64,000 nt of DNA from Argonema antarcticum A004/B2 (GTDB lineage Bacteria > Cyanobacteriota > Cyanobacteriia > Cyanobacteriales > Aerosakkonemataceae), in contig NZ_JAIQZN010000031.1 in assembly GCF_023333585.1 (NCBI RefSeq), positions 1 to 64,000 on the forward strand, read 5' to 3'. The notes beneath the pieces are model-generated. The model saw only the letters and a list, made by a program, of their open reading frames with translations, was not told the origin of the DNA and made no database searches. Shown here in pieces: positions 54,626-62,694 of the stretch (its first letter is position 1; each line of letters begins with the position of its first letter). The position numbers and the translations under genes are program-made.

Positions 54626-57600
54626 ATGGTCGCCACAGTTGTTACCGAACAAGGACTCAAGATTCCCGTTTTCGATGCCGCTTACACTGATGCCAAAGGT
54701 CGAAATGCAGGCAAATTTTTCAACAATCCAGAAATCCTGCGCCACTCAATTCTGCAAGCAATGTTTGAGCCAGAAGAACTGCACTCATTAATGATAGTCA
54801 AACTTGACAAATCCAATCCCGACCCTCACCAATTACGCGCCAGCATCCACGACCCAGAAGACGGAATTAAGCGACGCATGATATTCCAATCAGGCAACAG
54901 TTATTACTTTGGTAACGAAACCCTAGCCAAAAAGATAGGAGACTTATTCGTAACCGAAAAAGACACCGCCTGTCGCTACGGTTCCCTTCTCGTCAGCACT
55001 TGTATGTCCGGCGTATCAGAATGCGACCATCTACGACTAAAAATTGTTGATTTCACCGACCCACAATATGCTAAATATCGAACCGGAGACTGTCACGGTG
55101 CAATCAGTTCCGACTTACTCAAAAGCATCGGCGGTGAGAAAAATCGAGCCAGCCAATTTCGTTTCGCTTGGCTACGCAGTTGGAATACAGAAAATACAGA
55201 ATCCACACCCCAAGTCAGCTTTCTAGCTAAAGGAACCCTCCGTCCCGATGACAACTTACTCGACTCCTTAGCCGACTCCAAAGGTAACAAACCCCAACTA
55301 ATTTTAGACCGTTCCAGCATCAAAGGCATCAATAAAAAACAACTCACAGAACTAATTCCTTGTGGCGATTACCAACTACCCAAAGCCATCCTTGGCAATC
55401 GCAAAAACAGTCAAATCGGCATCACCCAAACAAGCTGGCAATCCACCGGAGTTTGGTTCGATGAAGAAGCCCAAAAACAAGACTTAGTACCAGCAGCTAA
55501 AGCCGAAGCTCAAAGACTAGCAGCACTGCAACGCGACCCGATGAAATTGCGCCAAGTCATGATTGAAGATTACGATAAACGCGAGGCATTTTTAGCGCGT
55601 TTAAACGAAAGAAAACTCAAAGAACAACAGGACAAAATATCACCTACAATTGACGACGAAATCAACGGTGATAGTGAAGAAAATACCGAGGATAAAAAGC
55701 GGGAAAGACAGGACATCCAGATGCTAAAAGCCGATAAATTTGGACTAATGATAGGCAGTCCCGAATTCACCAATATGGCAGAAAGGTGGCTGGCATCCAA
55801 ATGGCGAAATCTGGCAACCAGAGGCGCTTTATCAATGACTTCAGCAATGGCTTTACCCTGCGAAGATTTACCTAGAGGTACGGTTTGCGCTCACCATTTA
55901 AAAGCAGGAGAATGCGTTCAAGGTCGATTCCCAATTCTCAACAAAGATGGTCTGAGAATATATCAAAATGTACACGCAAAAAACCTGGAAAATATTCCAG
56001 AAGAAACCCGCACTGTCATGGCGAAAATTAAAGGTGTAATTTGGTTCCATCCCAAAGACTTAGAAAAGTTCCATCAAGGTGATTTTGACGGTGACGAACC
56101 CTTTGGCATCGAATCTCGAAAACTCCCTCACATTGCCCAACAAATCTTACCTCCACAAGACAAATTATTTGACTTCGGGGAAGTGGTACAAGCTGAGAAA
56201 GTTCCCTATACTAAAGCTAAGTATCGAGAAGACGACCCCGAAGTTAGAGAAGGTAAAGTTAAAGCAGGTCAACGCAAATTTACCACCCTAGAACAAATCG
56301 GAGTTGCCAGTTCTCAAAATGAAGTCGGAATCGTCGCTTTAGCCATCGGTAAAGTAGCAGCAGCACTCCCCAACCCCGGCGAAGATGAAAAGCTATTTCT
56401 CAAACAGCAGAAGCGATTTATCGCCGCTCTCAGCATCATGGAACAGTACGAAGTTGACTACCAGAAAAACTCGCTGCGTGGTAAAGATGCTAAAGAAATA
56501 AAAGAGAAAACAGGTTTAAATCCCGATACTTTACTCGAAAAAGTAGATGAATGGTGCGAGAAACATAAAAGCTGCACTTACTTTTTCCAGTATAAAGGAG
56601 ATGACAGACTGTACAAACAATTTCCCATGCCTGCCGACTTCCCCAATGCTGTTTACGTCTTAGCCAAAGAAGCCGTTAATCCTTATTGGGAACAAACGCG
56701 ACTCATCCACCGTAACCGAGATGAATTTCAGCACATTCTTCCCCCAATTCCGGCTCATTTAATCGTGTCAAAAGACAATCGTAAGGAACTAGATGCAGCA
56801 GGCATTGAGTACGAAAAAGAAGGCAAAGAATTGCACGTTCCATATCAGTACAAAAATGCCCTAGTAGAGCGAGAAATCGACTACCGCCACAGCAAAGAAA
56901 ATGATTTACATTGGGAAGAAAACGAATTACAATGGGCGAAAGACTTGGTGCAACGCTTTCAAGAAGACAAAAGTATTATCTACGATCGCACTGGCAACGA
57001 TATCAAAGCTCGAAAAGAGGAAATGGGCAAACTCTATGACAGTTATAGAGCCGAAATTGACGAAATTTGGGATACACCTGACAGAAAAACTAGGGCTGCT
57101 CATGCTTTATTCCAAGCGACCCACACTTCCGATAATTTAAGCAAACATCGGACAATTTGCCAGAAAGTAGCAGAGGAATTAGAAATTACCTTTTCGCTAC
57201 AACAAGACTACGAATTACTGCACGAAGCCTTGCCGCGAGATGTCTACGTTCTCCAAGTTCCTTTCCAAAAAGTGAAAACCAAAGATGGCAGAACCATTGA
57301 CCTACCTAACCAATGGAAAGACGCACTCGATAGCAAAGGAATTGCCTACGAAGCCACTGCTCATCCCGAATTACCGCTAGTTGAATTCGCCTTCAAAAAC
57401 TTACCCCAAAGTATGGTAGCGAAACTTGATGCCAAATACGGAGATAATTCCAACTACCATATCGACACCGACTCTCTGAAAGTAACCAACTACTCCGGTA
57501 ATGAAACCCGACTCCTCATCGTTCCTCCCGTCGATTGTCGGTGGATTGAATCTCAAGATAAAGCAGGTAGAGGCGCACTTGTTTACAAATTATTCATGGA

Positions 57601-58477
57601 TGAAATCTGCCATGCTTTGTCAAATTATCGGGTCAATCAAATAGAAGTTGTTAATGTCAAACATCCCGATAATGACTACTCTGAAGAAGATTTTTCCAAA
57701 TCTAAATGGCAGGAGCAAAAAGTTACTTTGCAAGTGGGAACGATCGATTTACCTCCCACTCACGAAAAGTATTACCGATTTCAAGGCACTCCCATTATCC
57801 AGTTGGACGGAACAAATTTGGGTACATTCTCCCCCGACAGCCCTAAGTTGCCCCCTGGAACTACTTTCGAGGCAACGCTTTCTTCTGATAAGGGTGGTAG
57901 GTCGGTTATGCTGAAGATCGATCAGGAGTCGATCCAGTTGCCTGAAACTCAATTGCCACAAATCGATTCACCTTCTGCCATTGCTCAAAGCGATCGCGCG
58001 GAGTACAGCGCCAAGAGCGATAATGCTACGCATCGCTGTCGCGAACGCACGCCCCAACCACCACAACAAGCTTCAAAATCAGAAACAGCAGTTAATAACG
58101 CAAAACGCGACACCACCAACGCTAAAGCTGACAAATGGCGGCTTTCTCTGCAAGAAACGCTCTTTAGCGTTGTTTCGGAAACCCACAAACAATGTAAATC
58201 GCACCTTCCTTCCGATAGTACCCAACACTTCAAGTTTGGCGATAACCAATGGACGGCTTACGTGCAGCCGAACGGGGATTGCTTTGTCAGAAACGAGTCC
58301 AAGCGCACCGTGTTTAAAGCCAACGTCCACACCGGGGATGTTCAAATTCCCCTGACAGAGCAAGCAGCGGCTCGTTTCCAAGAGATGATAGTGGAGCGAG
58401 AAAAAGCTTTGTCCCAGTCCCGAACTGCGATCGCGCCTGCGTTTGAATCGAAACCGAGGGAGTTGGAAATGGTTTAG
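54626..58477 (+). CDS. Single-chain two-barrel RNA polymerase-like protein (QDE-1/RDR/YonO type)
   Basis: A 1283-residue protein. Residues 484-490 are HQGDFDGD, the DxDGD metal-binding motif (D486, D488, D490) of two-barrel RNA polymerases. It is preceded by a second-barrel-like RFPILNKDGLRIYQN and KGVIWFHPKDLEKF. The first barrel region at 155-235 shows DCHGAISSDLLKSI, QFRF, AKGTLRPDD (K202) and LILDRSSIKG (K233), in the order of the eukaryotic RDR landmarks (G-IS, QIRY, KG, L-RxSMxK). A coiled-coil insertion (287-370) lies between the barrels. The C-terminal 300 residues are unknown. Activity on DNA or RNA cannot be told. Confidence 0.7.
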   Translation: MVATVVTEQGLKIPVFDAAYTDAKGRNAGKFFNNPEILRHSILQAMFEPEELHSLMIVKLDKSNPDPHQLRASIHDPEDGIKRRMIFQSGNSYYFGNETLAKKIGDLFVTEKDTACRYGSLLVSTCMSGVSECDHLRLKIVDFTDPQYAKYRTGDCHGAISSDLLKSIGGEKNRASQFRFAWLRSWNTENTESTPQVSFLAKGTLRPDDNLLDSLADSKGNKPQLILDRSSIKGINKKQLTELIPCGDYQLPKAILGNRKNSQIGITQTSWQSTGVWFDEEAQKQDLVPAAKAEAQRLAALQRDPMKLRQVMIEDYDKREAFLARLNERKLKEQQDKISPTIDDEINGDSEENTEDKKRERQDIQMLKADKFGLMIGSPEFTNMAERWLASKWRNLATRGALSMTSAMALPCEDLPRGTVCAHHLKAGECVQGRFPILNKDGLRIYQNVHAKNLENIPEETRTVMAKIKGVIWFHPKDLEKFHQGDFDGDEPFGIESRKLPHIAQQILPPQDKLFDFGEVVQAEKVPYTKAKYREDDPEVREGKVKAGQRKFTTLEQIGVASSQNEVGIVALAIGKVAAALPNPGEDEKLFLKQQKRFIAALSIMEQYEVDYQKNSLRGKDAKEIKEKTGLNPDTLLEKVDEWCEKHKSCTYFFQYKGDDRLYKQFPMPADFPNAVYVLAKEAVNPYWEQTRLIHRNRDEFQHILPPIPAHLIVSKDNRKELDAAGIEYEKEGKELHVPYQYKNALVEREIDYRHSKENDLHWEENELQWAKDLVQRFQEDKSIIYDRTGNDIKARKEEMGKLYDSYRAEIDEIWDTPDRKTRAAHALFQATHTSDNLSKHRTICQKVAEELEITFSLQQDYELLHEALPRDVYVLQVPFQKVKTKDGRTIDLPNQWKDALDSKGIAYEATAHPELPLVEFAFKNLPQSMVAKLDAKYGDNSNYHIDTDSLKVTNYSGNETRLLIVPPVDCRWIESQDKAGRGALVYKLFMDEICHALSNYRVNQIEVVNVKHPDNDYSEEDFSKSKWQEQKVTLQVGTIDLPPTHEKYYRFQGTPIIQLDGTNLGTFSPDSPKLPPGTTFEATLSSDKGGRSVMLKIDQESIQLPETQLPQIDSPSAIAQSDRAEYSAKSDNATHRCRERTPQPPQQASKSETAVNNAKRDTTNAKADKWRLSLQETLFSVVSETHKQCKSHLPSDSTQHFKFGDNQWTAYVQPNGDCFVRNESKRTVFKANVHTGDVQIPLTEQAAARFQEMIVEREKALSQSRTAIAPAFESKPRELEMV

Positions 58478-58523
58478 TCGAGTGCAGGGGGTTGGAAATT
58501 TGAGGGCGATCCTGGAAGGCCCG

Positions 58524-58539
58524 ATGGAAAATTTTCCAT
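58524..58539. repeat. AATGG palindrome, copy 3 (16-bp core)
   Basis: ATGGAAAATTTTCCAT follows GGCCCG and lies about 40 bp after the polymerase-like gene. Confidence 0.65.
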
Positions 58540-58639
58540 TGAGTTATGTCACTGACTTGTCACACACTTTACTACAAGGATGCCAACTGACTGCTTGTAG
58601 TGAAGCGAAGCCGAAAAAAGCACCTAAAAAAGTAGGTAA

Positions 58640-58858
58640 TTTTGTGCATTTTTTACCTACTTTTTCCTACTATTTCCTCCTACTACCTTTTTTTTCCTAT
58701 TTATTCCTACTTTCGAGCTTTTTTGGTAAACCTTATTGCGAATAATTCTTGTTTTTGGAGGGATTTTATGCACATCTAGCACTACTCGTCTTCCCCTTAG
58801 TTTGGCAGCAAGCCATGTCAATTGTACGCACAAAGGCAAAACTTAAATATTTATACTG
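58640..58858. repeat. Decamer-repeat non-coding locus, copy B
   Basis: Six decamers (consensus TTTTTCCTAC, with one irregular unit) fill 58651-58710. TTGCGAATAATTCT (58736-58749), TTTTGGAGGGATTTT (58753-58767) and CAAGCCATGTCAA (58809-58821) follow at exactly the spacing of copy A (offset 45,489 bp). It lies between the polymerase-like gene and the second mobC-like gene. Confidence 0.7.
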
Positions 58859-59373
58859 TGTTGTAGCTATTCTTGATGCCTGTTGCAGCAGATTCTAGAA
58901 GTTTGGCTAAGGATTATATCCAAATTCCAACAGCGATCGCACCCCTAACCAATCGCCTGTGGGTGCTTGCCCTATTTCGTAAGTGTAGCCAATATCCCAA
59001 AAGCTGAGGGTATAGATGATGCGATCGCCCACTTCCGCCAGCTAAACCAGCCGCCTCTACTGCTGCTAGTGCGTTAGAGCGCTCTCAGCCAAGTGGACGA
59101 TACACCCCATTCCGATAGGTTCCAATTTATCGGAGTTTTGGCCGAATCAAACATAAACCGAAAGAAACAACCTTATTTCAATCGCTATTGCTGAAAATTA
59201 AAGCAATGCCAGCAATGGATAAATTAACGCGAACCTTACAAATCAAGGTTTAGTTACTTCAGTCGTTCTCCGACTCATAAACCTAACAAATACTTGGTTT
59301 AACTAACCATTGCATCGAATAATCCTGGCATCAAATCTCAATACACAACCGCTATTAACTCAACTTAACTAAT
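58859..59373. other. Non-coding region before the second mobC-like gene
   Basis: A minus-strand, start-less run of about 43 codons (58907-59040; AEVGDRIIYTLSFWDIGYTYEIG) is protein-like and probably a gene scrap. Otherwise I see HIP1 sites and a short inverted repeat around CGATA...TATCG (59117-59136). Confidence 0.35.
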
Positions 59374-59769
59374 GTGCTTACAACCACAACTAATCCAACC
59401 AAAACTTTACCGCCCAAAAGCGGACGAACTGAAAACGTTCGAGTACGCTTAACAACCTTAGAAAAGGAAGATTTAACGAAACGGGCAGCAGAAGCAGGCG
59501 AAAAAACCGTCTCTGATTACCTGCGGAAACGCGCTTTTAATTGTGTCTATACCGTACCTGCTATCAACGAACAAGCCTGTGCCGAACTGCGGAAAATGGG
59601 TACGCACCTTTACCAAATGACAAGGTTTGTAGAAAAAGCAGTACAAGCCGGACAAATCCCCATTCAAAGCCTTGAAGTTCTACAAGAATTCAGCAAAACG
59701 CTGGGTGAATATCACCAAGAACTAAGAGGCAAAATCGTCAGTGAATTCCTCACTGAACCAAATACGTAG
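59374..59769 (+). CDS. Second MobC-like RHH protein
   Basis: A 131-residue protein, GTG start. The RHH segment NVRVRLTTLEKEDLTKRAAEAGEKTVSDYLRKRA and the helical segment LRKMGTHLYQMTRFVEKAVQ match mobilisation accessory proteins. It is the first of a plus-strand run of transfer genes and lies downstream of decamer locus B, which it could bind as an oriT-like site. It differs clearly from the 34441 MobC. Confidence 0.72.
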   Translation: MLTTTTNPTKTLPPKSGRTENVRVRLTTLEKEDLTKRAAEAGEKTVSDYLRKRAFNCVYTVPAINEQACAELRKMGTHLYQMTRFVEKAVQAGQIPIQSLEVLQEFSKTLGEYHQELRGKIVSEFLTEPNT

Positions 59770-59789
59770 CTACTTGTAGGAGATTAACA

Positions 59790-61988
59790 ATGCCTACCAA
59801 ATCCACAAGTAAACCCAGACAATTTTCCGCCCCAAAACGCGATTGGTCTGTGCTAACAGCCACAGAACCCAAGCACGTCAAAAGATTAGAGCATATTCAA
59901 GAAACTCTCGATACTGCCATCGAAGCAATCCAAGAAGACGGCGGTATTGAAGACTGGGAAGAGTTCAAAAACTTTATTGAATCCTTCAACAAGCGTCCTG
60001 ACAGAATCAACGAATCTGGAAATCAAAAAGCCAGTATCAGCGTAGACTTAGTTGCTGAAGGAAAAGGTGATGAAGTTTCAGGCTTTGTTTTCTACTTAAC
60101 TAAAGACCCCAGCCATAGAACCAGCGGTGTCTATTTAGTTAAAAACCTCAAACAAGCAGGAGTTGAAACTAAAGAAAATAACAATTACTACACTCCATCT
60201 AATGTGATGGATTTAATCGGACTAGAAGCCAGCGATGAATTAGAAGATGACGAACTTTCAGAAGATTTTGATGACGATTTAACCGATTTAGAAGAAGATG
60301 AAGAACTGCCAAAACCCAATAAAACAGCCAGCAAATTATCTAAATCGAAATCGGCACCTTCTCGCCAGAATACCAAACAATCCCCAAAGCAGGATGAAGA
60401 TGATATTGACCAACTCCTATCCGATGACGAAGATACTCCAATGACAACTGGAGTATTGGGTAAGATAGCTAAAAATCGCCACACCCAAAAATCAATTAAT
60501 AACACCGAACCCCAACAATCCGAACCCAAATATCCCCTGCTTGACTCACTTGAAACTTTCCTCAAAGAAACCGAACATCAGGGCGCGATCGCAACCACCA
60601 GAGGCAGTGAAATCAATGGCATAACCGTAACTGGTTTAACCGTTCAAAGCGCAACTTTAATGGGTCTAATTGGTGCTAAAACTGTTAGCGACTTAATCGA
60701 TTATATCAAACAAGCGAGAGAGAAAGAACAAGCTAACAAACTAGAAGACATCCTCGAACAAATTGACTCATTAAACCAACGAACCGATCGCGTTTCTGTT
60801 CGCGTACAGCAAGCCGATGTCATTGCAGACATGAAAGCAATAGACGATCGCACCGAAAGACTTGCCGAACGCACTAAACAGGTATTAGATCCCCCTGCTA
60901 CAACCCTGCCAGAACACCTCGAAATAGAGGAACACGCCAAAAAAAACGGTTCGCACCATATTAACACTGATGAAATCATAGTCACTCCCACTCAATCCAG
61001 CGCCGTTCAAATAGGAGAAAAAATCGACAATTTAGGGCAAAAACTTGACCCCAAATACAAACAATCGCCACCTCTACAGATAGATAAAGATGCCAACATC
61101 AGCGAACAACTAGACCAAATTCAAAAATATTTAGGCAACCTGTCGAAAAGACTAGACCGCCTAGAAACAATCGTCGATGAACTAGAGCAAAAAATCGCCA
61201 TTAACCCATCCATTGAACAGACTAATTCAAAAACACCTGTGCCTCAAATTACCACACCTAATCCAGCCCTCATAGAAGACGAACCAGAAGATCTTCTTAC
61301 CAAAATCGTGACTCAAACCAAAGTACAACAACAGCGAGAGACGGTAGCAGATTGCTTAGTCAATTATGCCTTCGCTAGCGGACAATCCCCTCAATCGGGA
61401 ATTCCCTTCGATGACGGCGGCATTCTCTATGTTACCGCCGAAAAAAACAAAGTTAATCTTGCTATCAAAGGCAGCGATGGTAACGAAATCTTCTCTGGAA
61501 CCAAAGAAGGCGAACGCTGGAAATTCGCTCAAGACAAATTAACTCCAGAAGAAAGAGATACCATCTTCAAATTACCTCAATCCGAAGCAGAATACGACAA
61601 ACTCGCCACCGCCCAAGCACTCGTTGACAAATTTCAAAACACCTTTCCCAAACGCTTCAGCGGCGAAAAAGACCCCGTATTTCCCTGGCGAGAACCGCGC
61701 CGGGAAGACGGTACTCCTGGGGCGGTCAAATACGAATTTGAAATCTTGGATTTGCCCGACGGTTCTAAACAACTAATCGGAACCGACCCCCGCCAAAGCG
61801 ATGCCCAAGTCTTCGATGCCGTTCTGGTCAAAGGAAAGCCTCCAGACATTCGAGAATCCCACATCTCGATAGAAGAAATGGAAGCTTTAATCGGTTTCCC
61901 AGAGAAAGAAAACACCCACAGCAGAAACTCCCGCAAATATACCCCGCCAGAACAATCAAAAGAAGACGAAAACGAACTACAAGCTTAA
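59790..61988 (+). CDS. Large acidic coiled-coil protein of the transfer region
   Basis: A 732-residue protein. It has a short helical N-terminus, acidic tracts (ELEDDELSEDFDDDLTDLEEDEEL), coiled-coil segments around 300-340 and 440-470 (ISEQLDQIQKYLGNLSKRLDRLETIVDELE), and a C-terminal domain with strands (SGFVFYLTKDP is near the N-terminus; GILYVTAEKNKVNLAIKGSDG and KYEFEILDLPDGS near the C-terminus). Unknown function; its position suggests a structural or coupling role in conjugation. Confidence 0.55.
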   Translation: MPTKSTSKPRQFSAPKRDWSVLTATEPKHVKRLEHIQETLDTAIEAIQEDGGIEDWEEFKNFIESFNKRPDRINESGNQKASISVDLVAEGKGDEVSGFVFYLTKDPSHRTSGVYLVKNLKQAGVETKENNNYYTPSNVMDLIGLEASDELEDDELSEDFDDDLTDLEEDEELPKPNKTASKLSKSKSAPSRQNTKQSPKQDEDDIDQLLSDDEDTPMTTGVLGKIAKNRHTQKSINNTEPQQSEPKYPLLDSLETFLKETEHQGAIATTRGSEINGITVTGLTVQSATLMGLIGAKTVSDLIDYIKQAREKEQANKLEDILEQIDSLNQRTDRVSVRVQQADVIADMKAIDDRTERLAERTKQVLDPPATTLPEHLEIEEHAKKNGSHHINTDEIIVTPTQSSAVQIGEKIDNLGQKLDPKYKQSPPLQIDKDANISEQLDQIQKYLGNLSKRLDRLETIVDELEQKIAINPSIEQTNSKTPVPQITTPNPALIEDEPEDLLTKIVTQTKVQQQRETVADCLVNYAFASGQSPQSGIPFDDGGILYVTAEKNKVNLAIKGSDGNEIFSGTKEGERWKFAQDKLTPEERDTIFKLPQSEAEYDKLATAQALVDKFQNTFPKRFSGEKDPVFPWREPRREDGTPGAVKYEFEILDLPDGSKQLIGTDPRQSDAQVFDAVLVKGKPPDIRESHISIEEMEALIGFPEKENTHSRNSRKYTPPEQSKEDENELQA

Positions 61989-62007
61989 TTTACTTAGGAG
62001 AAAACCA

Positions 62008-62667
62008 ATGCAACACAATTACCAAACCACCAACTTTATGACACACAAACGCCGCCATCCATTCAACCAGTTTATGCGTAAATTCAAACTCAATAGTGCT
62101 GACTTAATATTCATCGCAGTTTGCCTAATTGCAGCAATTTACTTAACCCTCGTTCAGCCTTTATTTGTCAGCGTATTCGGCTGCGCTACTTTACTATTCT
62201 TTGCCCTTTGGCAGATTGTTCGCACTGTTCCCATTCTCGAAAAACTATTAGGCAGCAAAATTCGATATTGGCATTTAGCTACCGCTGTAATTACAGTGAC
62301 AGCTTTACTCAACAACTTCCAAACTCCAGCCCAAGCAATTTTCCTAAGCGGTCTGCAACAATTTATGACCAATCTAGCAACTGAAGCAGGTGCTGCTGGA
62401 GGAGGAACAGCCGTTGATGCTACAACGATAGCTTTAATTTTCAATGCCATCCGAGGCATATTTCTCCTATTAGTAGCCGCCGCCGCTTTATTCGCCTATA
62501 ACCAAGCACAACAAGGAAACGATTGGCGACCAATTGTAACCCAAGTCGCCCTAGCCTTCGGCATAGTTATCGCCATTGATGTTGTCACCTTTTTGTTCGT
62601 CGGCAACGGTACTGGCAGCACAACTGGATTCATCCCAATCCCCCACTTTGTTAGCACAATTATGTAA
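62008..62667 (+). CDS. Multi-spanning membrane protein of the transfer region
   Basis: A 219-residue protein with four or five hydrophobic segments (LIFIAVCLIAAIYLTLV, VFGCATLLFFALWQIV, ATAVITVTALLNN, IFLLLVAAAALFAY, VALAFGIVIAIDVVTFLF). The middle carries a Gly/Ala-rich loop. Size and layout suit a pilin-like or inner-membrane component of a type IV secretion system, but no family is recognised. Confidence 0.6.
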   Translation: MQHNYQTTNFMTHKRRHPFNQFMRKFKLNSADLIFIAVCLIAAIYLTLVQPLFVSVFGCATLLFFALWQIVRTVPILEKLLGSKIRYWHLATAVITVTALLNNFQTPAQAIFLSGLQQFMTNLATEAGAAGGGTAVDATTIALIFNAIRGIFLLLVAAAALFAYNQAQQGNDWRPIVTQVALAFGIVIAIDVVTFLFVGNGTGSTTGFIPIPHFVSTIM

Positions 62668-62694
62668 CTTTTGCAATACTAAAAGGAGTCACCA

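Noticed and set aside
58443-58745. Frame over decamer locus B
   Set aside because: It is an artefact of the pyrimidine-rich repeats and overlaps the end of the polymerase-like gene; not conserved with copy A.
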